Assembly: GCA_017412445.1 (NCBI GenBank)
Contig: JAFPYA010000364.1
Coordinates: 1 to 6,791 of the forward strand
Direction of reading: 5' to 3'
From: Clostridia bacterium
GTDB lineage: Bacteria; Bacillota; Clostridia; Christensenellales; Aristaeellaceae
DNA length: 6,791 bases
The translations under genes were made by a program, and so were the position numbers. The notes beneath the pieces were generated by a model, which had not been told where the DNA came from, ran no database searches, and saw only the letters and a list, made by a program, of their open reading frames with translations. Below, in pieces: positions 1 through 5,813 of the stretch; within the stretch, counting starts at the first letter, position 1; the number at the start of each line of letters is the position of its first letter.

Positions 1-585
1 ATGGCGCTATACACCGCCTTCGACGCGGCTAAGACGCTCAGGGACGCGGGCTTTGACGTAGATCCCGAAACGCTCGATCCCGCCGCCTTCGACGCCGACG
101 TATATCCGAAGCTGCTCAGCGGCGAGTTCGCAAGGCGCGTGGGGGACAGGTACGTGGAGTGCGACGACGTGTACGTGCTGTATCCCAAATACGAAACGCA
201 CTTCATGTACGAGGAGCTGGGCGCTCCCGAAAGCCAAAAGACGGGCAGCTTTAAGGACGCGGCCATAATTTACAAAAATCTTGAGCCCGATAAAGGCAAG
301 ACCTATTCGAGCAACGCTTACTATATCTACGGCCACTACCTCGCCCAGACGCACACGGTCAATTACGACGCGGACAACGATCTCAGAGTGCTGGTATTTA
401 AGGACAGCTACGGCTCTCCCCTCAGCATATTCATGGGGCTCGCGGCGAGGGAAGTGTACTCGGTCGATCCCAGAAGCAGCTCGAAGGGCATAGAGGACTG
501 GGTGGAGGAAATCCGCCCGGACGTGGTGATACTCGCCTACAGCGAGCAGACGTTCAGAAGGATAGACGTGGTAATACAGAATTAG
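1..585 (+). CDS. DHHW/AlgX-like (SGNH-type) protein, C-terminal part, 5' truncated
   Basis: This is the 194-residue C-terminal part of a probable DHHW-family protein, related to the AlgX/AlgJ proteins that help O-acetylate extracellular polysaccharides. It probably acts outside the membrane. The visible features are the start MALYTAFDAAKTL, which fits the helix that directly follows the DHHW motif in the family; a middle part with THFMYEELG and GSFKDAAIIY; and a late VLVFKDSYGSP segment (residues 130-140), whose Ser136 sits where the presumed nucleophile lies in AlgX-like proteins. After it comes VYSVDPR and a closing strand, DVVILAYSEQTF. The DHHW motif would lie upstream of base 1, so the ATG at position 1 is most likely an internal methionine. 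The gene ends 12 bases before murB and shares its transcription direction. Family members often stand beside an MBOAT acyltransferase, which I cannot see here. The family call is from pattern recognition only; the exact substrate is unknown. Confidence 0.7.
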   Translation: MALYTAFDAAKTLRDAGFDVDPETLDPAAFDADVYPKLLSGEFARRVGDRYVECDDVYVLYPKYETHFMYEELGAPESQKTGSFKDAAIIYKNLEPDKGKTYSSNAYYIYGHYLAQTHTVNYDADNDLRVLVFKDSYGSPLSIFMGLAAREVYSVDPRSSSKGIEDWVEEIRPDVVILAYSEQTFRRIDVVIQN

Positions 586-590
586 GAGGA
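584..590 (+). promoter_or_regulatory. ribosome binding site of murB, overlapping the upstream stop codon
   Basis: AGGAGGA is a near-perfect Shine-Dalgarno sequence. It begins within the TAG stop of the preceding gene and lies 7 bases before the GTG start of murB. It supports the GTG start and implies that ribosomes ending the upstream gene can reinitiate on murB. Confidence 0.85.
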
Positions 591-597
591 CGGGCGC

Positions 598-1509
598 GTG
601 AGCTTATACGATTTTTTCGCTGTAAGGCTGCCCGAAGAGAGGCTGCTTAAGGACGAGCCAATGAGCCGCCATACAACCTTTCACGTGGGAGGGCCGGCGG
701 AGGTCATGTTCCTGCCCTCGGGCGAGGAGGAGCTGGCGCAGGCGCTTCTGATGGCGAAGGAGGCCGCCTGTCCGGTGTTTTTTATGGGCAGGGGCAGCAA
801 CCTTCTGGTGAGGGACGGCGGCATAAAGGGGCTCGTGATACTCATGGGCGAAAGCTTTTCGGGCATACGCATCGAAGCAAACGACGTTTACGCCAAGGCG
901 GGCGACGGGCTTATAAGGCTTGCGGGCGCCGCGTATGAGGCAGGGCTCAGCGGCCTTGAATTCGCCTCGGGCATTCCCGGAAGCGTGGGCGGCGGCATGG
1001 CCATGAACGCGGGCGCCTACGGCGGACAATTGAGCGATGTGACCGTCTCGGCGCGTCTTATGGACGTGAACACCGGCGAAGTGAGGGAGCTTCCGATTGA
1101 GGAGCTCAAAATGGGCTACAGGGAAAGCCGCGCGCTTTCAAACGGCGAAATAGTTACCGGGGCGCATTTCAGGTTGAAGCCGGGCGACAAGGCCGAAATC
1201 AAGGCGCTTATGGACGAATTGAACCGCAGGCGGCGCGAAAAGCAGCCCCTGAGCTTCCCCAGCGCGGGCAGCACCTTCAAACGCCCCACGGGCTATTTTG
1301 CGGGCGCGCTCATAGAGCAGGCGGGCCTCAAGGGCGCGAGCGTGGGCAGCGCTGAGGTCAGCACATTGCACGCGGGCTTTATAATCAACAGGGGCGGCGC
1401 CACCGCTTCCGATATACTGGCGCTTATGAAATACGTCACCGAGAGGGTGCTGGAGACCTCGGGCGTGACCCTTGAACCCGAAGTTAGGATCATAGGGAGC
1501 GACGCATGA
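598..1509 (+). CDS. murB: UDP-N-acetylenolpyruvoylglucosamine reductase MurB
   Basis: MurB is a cytoplasmic FAD enzyme that uses NADPH to reduce UDP-GlcNAc-enolpyruvate to UDP-N-acetylmuramate, the second committed step of peptidoglycan precursor synthesis. The protein has 303 residues, the usual length for the compact Gram-positive (type II) form. The FAD-binding region shows MSRHTTFHVGGPA (22-34), GRGSNLLVRDGG (64-75) and GIPGSVGGGMAMNAGAYGG (125-143). The substrate and catalytic region shows GYRES (173-177, Arg175), PSAGSTFKRP (221-230, Ser225 as the proton donor) and EPEVR (293-297, Glu295), so the expected catalytic residues are present. It starts with GTG behind a strong AGGAGGA; an internal ATG at 661 would remove residues normally present. 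It ends in an ATGA overlap with whiA, so the two are probably translationally coupled. Identity is secure. Confidence 0.97.
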   Translation: MSLYDFFAVRLPEERLLKDEPMSRHTTFHVGGPAEVMFLPSGEEELAQALLMAKEAACPVFFMGRGSNLLVRDGGIKGLVILMGESFSGIRIEANDVYAKAGDGLIRLAGAAYEAGLSGLEFASGIPGSVGGGMAMNAGAYGGQLSDVTVSARLMDVNTGEVRELPIEELKMGYRESRALSNGEIVTGAHFRLKPGDKAEIKALMDELNRRRREKQPLSFPSAGSTFKRPTGYFAGALIEQAGLKGASVGSAEVSTLHAGFIINRGGATASDILALMKYVTERVLETSGVTLEPEVRIIGSDA

Positions 1510-2465
1510 CATACACCGAGGAGGCAAAGCAGGAGCTTATACACCTCGACAGCCGCTGGGACTGCTGCCGCAGGGCCGAGATCTGCGCCGCGATATTTTT
1601 GAGCGGAGGGCTGAGCTTTCGCGGCGCAGGCAGGTACGGCCTGAGCGTCAACTTAAAGAGCCTGAGCGCGTCGAGGTATTATTTTTCACTCATAAAAAAG
1701 TATCTGGGCGTGACGCCGCTGGTCAGTACGCTCAGCACAAACCGCCTGGGCGAGCAGAACGGCGTGGAGCTGCGCTTCAGCGATGAGGACGTGGACGAGA
1801 GCATGGAAAAGCTCATGCTCAGGGATGAAAATGCGCTATTCGGCGTGGCGAGCGCGCCCAACTCCGAGATCGTCAAAAATCCCTGCTGCAAGGCGGCGTT
1901 TCTCAAAAGCGCGTTCCTTATAACCGGCTACGTATCGAACCCCGACAAGGAGTACGCCCTGTCGATAAGCGCTTCGTCAGAGGAGGCGGCAAAGTGCATA
2001 CGGGACATATGCCTGTCCGAGGGCGTGAATGCGCGCATCTCCACCAACCGCAGCCGCTATGTGGTCTACACAAAGAGCGCCGAGGGCGTAAGCACCATAC
2101 TTTCGCTCATGGGTGCACAGGGCGCGCGCCTGAGGCTTGAAAACGTGCGCATAATGAAGGACATCAAAAACGGCACCAACAGGCAGACCAACTGCGACAA
2201 CAACAACATAGAGCGCACTATCAAATCCGCCTCGACACAGATGGAGGATATCCGCTATATCGCCTCAGCCCTGAAAAGCGAAAGAATTCCCGACTGGGCA
2301 AGAGAAATCATGTCCCTTCGCCTCGAAAACCCGGACTCCTCGCTTCAGGAGCTGGGCGAAATGTGCGACCCGCCGCTTACCAAGAGTGGCGTGAACAATC
2401 GCTTAAGGCGCTTAAGCCGCCTTGCGGACAGCCTGAGAGAGCAGAATAAGGCACCCAAGGCCTGA
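1506..2465 (+). CDS. whiA: WhiA, DNA-binding regulator of cell division and sporulation
   Basis: WhiA is a DNA-binding protein with an N-terminal degenerate LAGLIDADG homing-endonuclease fold and a C-terminal helix-turn-helix. In Streptomyces it switches on sporulation septation genes; in Bacillus subtilis it affects cell division and chromosome segregation. The 319-residue length is typical. Recognisable segments are the N-terminal TEEAKQEL, CCRRAEICAAIFLSGG (20-35), CCKAAFLKSAFLITGYVS (127-144) with the following SNPDKEY, NGTNRQTNCDNNN (222-234), and the C-terminal helix-turn-helix LRLENPDSSLQELGEM plus LTKSGVNNRLRRL (about 271-303). The ATG overlaps the murB stop as ATGA, and AGGGAG at 1494-1499 is a good ribosome site. 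In most Bacillota whiA follows rapZ and yvcK (mgfK); here it directly follows murB. A short lysine-ended tail (NKAPKA) closes the protein. Identity is secure; its target genes cannot be read from this window. Confidence 0.97.
   Translation: MTYTEEAKQELIHLDSRWDCCRRAEICAAIFLSGGLSFRGAGRYGLSVNLKSLSASRYYFSLIKKYLGVTPLVSTLSTNRLGEQNGVELRFSDEDVDESMEKLMLRDENALFGVASAPNSEIVKNPCCKAAFLKSAFLITGYVSNPDKEYALSISASSEEAAKCIRDICLSEGVNARISTNRSRYVVYTKSAEGVSTILSLMGAQGARLRLENVRIMKDIKNGTNRQTNCDNNNIERTIKSASTQMEDIRYIASALKSERIPDWAREIMSLRLENPDSSLQELGEMCDPPLTKSGVNNRLRRLSRLADSLREQNKAPKA
2401..2417. repeat. perfect inverted repeat inside the whiA helix-turn-helix coding region
   Basis: The arms GCTTAAG (2401-2407) and CTTAAGC (2411-2417) are perfect reverse complements around a GCG loop. 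Because CTTAAG is itself palindromic, the same bases also read as a tandem GCTTAAGGC/GCTTAAGCC repeat. It encodes the repeated Arg-Leu pairs of NRLRRLSR and uses two TTA leucine codons, which are uncommon in this window. It may simply reflect the repeated amino acids. Confidence 0.5.
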
Positions 2466-2522
2466 ATTGTTTTACAAAATTGCTACTTGTTTTTACGCTT
2501 CTTTGACATATAGCTGAAATAT

Positions 2523-2551
2523 TTGCGTTTTTAATTCTTTTGCGGTATAAT
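2523..2551 (+). promoter_or_regulatory. sigma-A-type promoter of polA
   Basis: A perfect -10 box TATAAT (2546-2551) stands 17 bases after TTGCGT (2523-2528), which keeps the TTG core of the -35 consensus. It lies in a markedly AT-rich 125-base gap between whiA and polA, in an otherwise GC-rich window. Transcription should start near 2557-2559, giving a leader of about 33 bases before the polA ATG. No convincing intrinsic terminator for the upstream operon is visible in the gap, so some read-through from whiA is possible. Confidence 0.75.
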
Positions 2552-2572
2552 AAATCAGATAATACTATACAT

Positions 2573-2580
2573 TGGCGCCA
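2573..2580. repeat. 8-base palindrome TGGCGCCA in the polA leader
   Basis: This self-complementary octamer is GC-rich against AT-rich surroundings, sits in the predicted untranslated leader, and directly abuts the polA ribosome site. It could be a small operator or dyad, but a palindrome this short can also occur by chance. Confidence 0.35.
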
Positions 2581-2585
2581 GAGGG
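2581..2585 (+). promoter_or_regulatory. ribosome binding site that decides the polA start
   Basis: GAGGG stands 5 bases before the ATG at 2591. It is a moderate Shine-Dalgarno sequence. The upstream in-frame TTG at 2540 lies before the TATAAT box and would not be in the main transcript, so this site marks the real start. Confidence 0.65.
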
Positions 2586-2590
2586 TTTAC

Positions 2591-5173
2591 ATGGACAAAA
2601 AAATCGTGCTCATTGACGGCTACAGCCTGCTGTACTGGGCATTTCACGCACTGCCGCTTATGGATAACGGCCAGGGCGAATACACAAACGCCGTGTACGG
2701 CTTTATGAACATGCTCTTAAAGGTGCTGGATACCGAGAAGCCGCAAGCTCTGGCCGTGGCCTTTGACGTGGACAACCATACCTTCCGCCATGTGCAGTAC
2801 GACGCCTACAAGGCGGGGCGCGCGCCAACCCCGGAGGAGATGCGCGGGCAGATAGACCGTGTAAAAGAGCTGCTTGAACTGATGCACGTGCCCATACTGC
2901 AAAAGCAGGGCTATGAGGCCGACGACGTGCTGGGCACGGTTAGCCTTATGTGCGAGGAGAGCAGCATAGAGTGCGTGATCGTCACGGGCGACCGCGACAG
3001 CTACCAGCTGGCGGGCAAATATACAGCAATACTCTACACCAAAAAGGGCATAAGCGAGACCGAAACCGTGACGCCCGAATGGATTAAAGCAAAATACGAC
3101 CTCGAGCCCAAGCAGCTTATCGACGTAAAAAGCCTGATGGGCGACGCTTCGGACAACATACCAGGCGTCAGCGGCATAGGCGAAAAGACCGCCGTAAAGC
3201 TGATTGTGCAGTATGGCACGCTTGAAAACCTGCTCGAAAAGGCGGACGCGGAGCTCAAAGGCGCGATGAGGCAAAAGATAATAGACGGCCGCGACAGCGC
3301 GCTCAAGAGCCGCTTTCTTGCCGAGATCGACCGCCATGTGCCCCTCGAGTTTGACTTTGAAAAGTGCTTAACCGGCTCCTTTGCGGAGGCACTGCCACTG
3401 TTAAGAAAGCTGAAACTGCGCACTATAATCGAAAAGATAGGCGATATGGGGCTCGCCGAAGCTGAAAAAGACGAACAGAAGGCCATAGAAACCGTAAACG
3501 CGCCCTCGATAGACGAAAAGCAGTTGAGCGCGCAAGAGATGGCATCAGCCGTAAGGGACGGCTTTGCGGGCGCAAAAACGATTGCCCTGCACTTGGGCAA
3601 AAGGCTGACCCTCGCCGCCGATAACGGAAAAGCGTTTTGGGCGCCCGCCGATGGCGACCTGGTAAACCCGGGGCTCACAAAAACCGAGCTTGAAAACGTG
3701 CTCGGCGCAATGCTTGCGCACGAGGACGCATCGTTTGTGTTTCACAACATAAAGGCGCTCGATGCGGACATAAGCGCGTTTGAGGGCCGCGCAAACGACA
3801 CAATGCTTGCTGCCTACGCCATAAACCCGCAGACCGATGCAAGGCGCATCGAGGCGGTGTGCGACATGATGGACGTGCCGCTCGACGAAGGCTGCCCCGC
3901 ACATACGCTGCTCGAGGTTTGGCAAAAGGAAGAAAAACGGCTGAGCGACGACGCTCTTACGGAGCTTTACGAAAAGGTCGAGCTGCCCTTGGCCTTCGTG
4001 CTCAAAAGCATGGAGGACACGGGCTTCAGGGTCGACCCTGAGTATCTTAAGCAGCTCGGAAGCCTTTACACCGAGCGCATAGACGAAATCACGAAGCGCA
4101 TATACCTTACCGCCGGGCGCAGCATAAACCTCAATTCGCCCAAACAGCTCAAGGAGCTGCTCTTTGACGAGATGCGCCTGCCCGTGCCGGGCGGCAAAAA
4201 GAACGCAAGCACCTCTGCGGACGTGCTTGAGGCGCTCGAAAACGACTATCCAATATGCGCGGACATACTTGAATACCGTAAGTATCAAAAGCTGCAAAGC
4301 ACGTATGTCGAGGGACTGCTGGGCCAGATAGCCGCGGACGGCCGCGTGCACACGCGCTTTGAGCAGGCGGTAACGGGCACGGGCAGGATAAGCTCGCGCG
4401 AGCCCAACCTGCAGAATATACCCGTTCGCACGGATTTGGGCAAGGAAATACGCCGCGCGTTCATTCCTGCCGATGGCTGCGTGCTTGTGGACGCCGACTA
4501 CAGCCAAATCGAACTGAGGGTACTGGCGGCTATGAGCGAAGACGAAAACATGAAGCGCGCCTTTGAAAGCGGCAAGGACATACACCAAAGCACCGCCGCA
4601 GAGGTCTTCGGCATCCCGATAGACATGGTCACGCCCGAAATGCGCTCCCGCGCCAAGGCGGTAAACTTCGGCGTGGTATACGGCATAAGCGAGTACGGCC
4701 TTGCCAAAAACACGGGCACCGGCGTAAGGGAAGCGGCGGGCTTCATAGACAGCTACTTTGCCCGCTATCCCGCGGTAAAGCGCTATATGGATAATCAGGT
4801 GGCTCTTGGCAAAAAGCAGGGCTACGTCACCACGCTCATGGGCAGGCGGCGCTATCTGCCCGAGCTCAAGGCGAGCAGCTACCAGATGCGCTCCTTCGGT
4901 GAAAGAGCCGCCATGAACAGCCCCATACAGGGCACTGCGGCGGATATAATAAAAATTGCCATGGTAAACACGTTCAACGCCCTGAGGGAAAAGGGCTTTA
5001 AGACCCGCCTCATACTTCAGGTGCACGACGAGCTTATAATGGAGGCTCCCGCCGACGAGGCGGAGGCAGCGCTTCGGCTGCTCAAGGACTGCATGGAGAG
5101 CGCAGTTAAGCTCAGCGTCCCGCTGGTGGCCGAAACAAACATGGGAGGGAACTGGAATGAGTGCAAACCGTAA
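2591..5173 (+). CDS. polA: DNA polymerase I
   Basis: PolA fills gaps, removes RNA primers from Okazaki fragments and works in excision repair. The 860-residue protein has the full three-part layout. The 5' nuclease domain (about 1-290) shows VLIDGYSLLYWAFHALP (6-22), YEADDVLG (108-115), VTGDRDSYQL (131-140) and the helix-hairpin-helix GDASDNIPGVSGIGEKTA (184-201). The middle 3'-5' exonuclease region (about 315-455) is degenerate: no Asp-x-Glu first motif is seen, and HNIKALDADI (385-394) has Leu where the family's NxKxD has Asp, so proofreading is probably lost. The polymerase domain shows TGRISSREPNLQNIP, motif A DADYSQIELR (634-643), motif B with Arg685, Lys689, Phe693 and Tyr697, and motif C QVHDELIMEAP (810-820, His812/Asp813). 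The ATG at 2591 is chosen because the family begins MxxxxVLIDG and because the promoter lies inside the longer TTG-started frame. coaE overlaps its 3' end. Confidence 0.97.
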   Translation: MDKKIVLIDGYSLLYWAFHALPLMDNGQGEYTNAVYGFMNMLLKVLDTEKPQALAVAFDVDNHTFRHVQYDAYKAGRAPTPEEMRGQIDRVKELLELMHVPILQKQGYEADDVLGTVSLMCEESSIECVIVTGDRDSYQLAGKYTAILYTKKGISETETVTPEWIKAKYDLEPKQLIDVKSLMGDASDNIPGVSGIGEKTAVKLIVQYGTLENLLEKADAELKGAMRQKIIDGRDSALKSRFLAEIDRHVPLEFDFEKCLTGSFAEALPLLRKLKLRTIIEKIGDMGLAEAEKDEQKAIETVNAPSIDEKQLSAQEMASAVRDGFAGAKTIALHLGKRLTLAADNGKAFWAPADGDLVNPGLTKTELENVLGAMLAHEDASFVFHNIKALDADISAFEGRANDTMLAAYAINPQTDARRIEAVCDMMDVPLDEGCPAHTLLEVWQKEEKRLSDDALTELYEKVELPLAFVLKSMEDTGFRVDPEYLKQLGSLYTERIDEITKRIYLTAGRSINLNSPKQLKELLFDEMRLPVPGGKKNASTSADVLEALENDYPICADILEYRKYQKLQSTYVEGLLGQIAADGRVHTRFEQAVTGTGRISSREPNLQNIPVRTDLGKEIRRAFIPADGCVLVDADYSQIELRVLAAMSEDENMKRAFESGKDIHQSTAAEVFGIPIDMVTPEMRSRAKAVNFGVVYGISEYGLAKNTGTGVREAAGFIDSYFARYPAVKRYMDNQVALGKKQGYVTTLMGRRRYLPELKASSYQMRSFGERAAMNSPIQGTAADIIKIAMVNTFNALREKGFKTRLILQVHDELIMEAPADEAEAALRLLKDCMESAVKLSVPLVAETNMGGNWNECKP

Positions 5174-5789
5174 CATATACATAGTGGGACTTACCGGCGG
5201 CATAGCCTCGGGCAAGAGCGAGGCAGCCGGATACCTGGTGAGTCAGGGCGCTCACTGCGTGGACGCGGACGCCATCTCCCATTTTCTTACGCGCCCGGAG
5301 GGGCTGCTGCTCAGTGACATACGCCGCGAATTCGGCGACGAGGTGTTCAACTATGACGGCACGCTCAACCGCAAGGCGCTGGCCGACCTGGTCTTCAATG
5401 ACGACGACAAGCGCAGGGTACTCGACGGCATCACCCATCCCGCCATACAAAAAGCCATGCTCGACGAGGTCGAGGATGCCGAAAAGGCCGGCGAAAAGGT
5501 GATATTCCTTAACGTGCCGCTGTTGTTTGAAACCGGCATGGACGCGCTGTGCGACGAGACGTGGCTCATAAACACCGACGCCGACGTGCAGCTCGAGCGC
5601 CTGATGCAAAGGGACGGGTTGGACGAGGAGCAGGCGCAAAGCCGCGTGCGCAGCCAGATGAGCGCGGAGGAAAAGCTGCAAAGAGCCAACGTCGTCATAG
5701 ACAACAACAAAACCCTCGAAAAGATGCTGGGCGAGCTTCAAAGCCAGTACAACGCGCTGCTCAAGCGCGTTAGCCGCATGGAAGCCTGA
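5157..5789 (+). CDS. coaE: dephospho-CoA kinase CoaE
   Basis: CoaE uses ATP to phosphorylate the 3'-hydroxyl of the ribose in dephospho-CoA, the final step of coenzyme A synthesis, in the cytoplasm. The 210-residue length is normal. The P-loop GLTGGIASGKS spans residues 11-21, with Lys20 binding ATP phosphates. VDADAISH (35-42) holds the catalytic Asp region, GTLNRKALADLVF (68-80) and THP (93-95) form the CoA-binding part, VPLLFE (120-125) is the family hallmark, RDGLDEEQAQSRVRSQMS (142-159) is the lid, and NVVIDN (168-173) is the closing strand. The ATG at 5157 lies 17 bases inside the end of polA, with GGGAGGG (5143-5149) 7 bases upstream, so translation is coupled to polA and no separate promoter is visible. 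In B. subtilis mutM and another gene separate polA from coaE; here they are directly joined. Identity is secure. Confidence 0.97.
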   Translation: MSANRNIYIVGLTGGIASGKSEAAGYLVSQGAHCVDADAISHFLTRPEGLLLSDIRREFGDEVFNYDGTLNRKALADLVFNDDDKRRVLDGITHPAIQKAMLDEVEDAEKAGEKVIFLNVPLLFETGMDALCDETWLINTDADVQLERLMQRDGLDEEQAQSRVRSQMSAEEKLQRANVVIDNNKTLEKMLGELQSQYNALLKRVSRMEA

Positions 5790-5795
5790 GGCTTC
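5781..5795 (+). other. small hairpin with the coaE stop codon as its loop
   Basis: GAAGCC (5781-5786) and GGCTTC (5790-5795) pair perfectly, and the three loop bases are the coaE TGA stop. No T-run follows, so it is not an intrinsic terminator. The AAGGA ribosome site of the next gene begins 2 bases after it (5797-5801). It may affect coupling or mRNA stability between coaE and the downstream gene. A 6-base stem can arise by chance. Confidence 0.45.
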
Positions 5796-5813
5796 AAAGG
5801 AACTTATCGACTG

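Noticed and set aside
1..3. ATG at the first base as the start of the first gene
   Set aside because: The protein begins just after the point where the DHHW motif should be, and no upstream ribosome site can be seen, so this is most likely an internal methionine of a truncated gene.
2464..2485. possible terminator after whiA in the AATTGTTTTACAAAATT segment
   Set aside because: The dyad is short, AT-only in its arms apart from one G-C pair, and mismatched. It does not make a credible intrinsic terminator stem.
2503..2508. perfect TTGACA hexamer in the whiA-polA gap
   Set aside because: No -10 box stands 16-18 bases downstream. The nearest candidate, TTTAAT at 2530-2535, is 21 bases away, and the TATAAT at 2546 is 37 bases away, so it is not the -35 of the polA promoter.
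2717..3678. two minus-strand open frames (2717-3337 and 3034-3678) opposite the 5' nuclease part of polA
   Set aside because: They overlap each other and are fully contained opposite polA. They are shadows of a GC-rich gene, without family features.
3545..5215. 556-codon open frame on the minus strand opposite polA
   Set aside because: It is in exact codon register with polA, so it only reflects the absence of TTA, CTA and TCA codons in that part of polA. Its product is unusually rich in His, Val, Arg, Leu and Ala and resembles no known family, and polA is beyond doubt.
5112..5741. 209-codon minus-strand open frame opposite coaE
   Set aside because: It lies in codon register opposite coaE, with the same shadow composition and no ribosome site that I can see.
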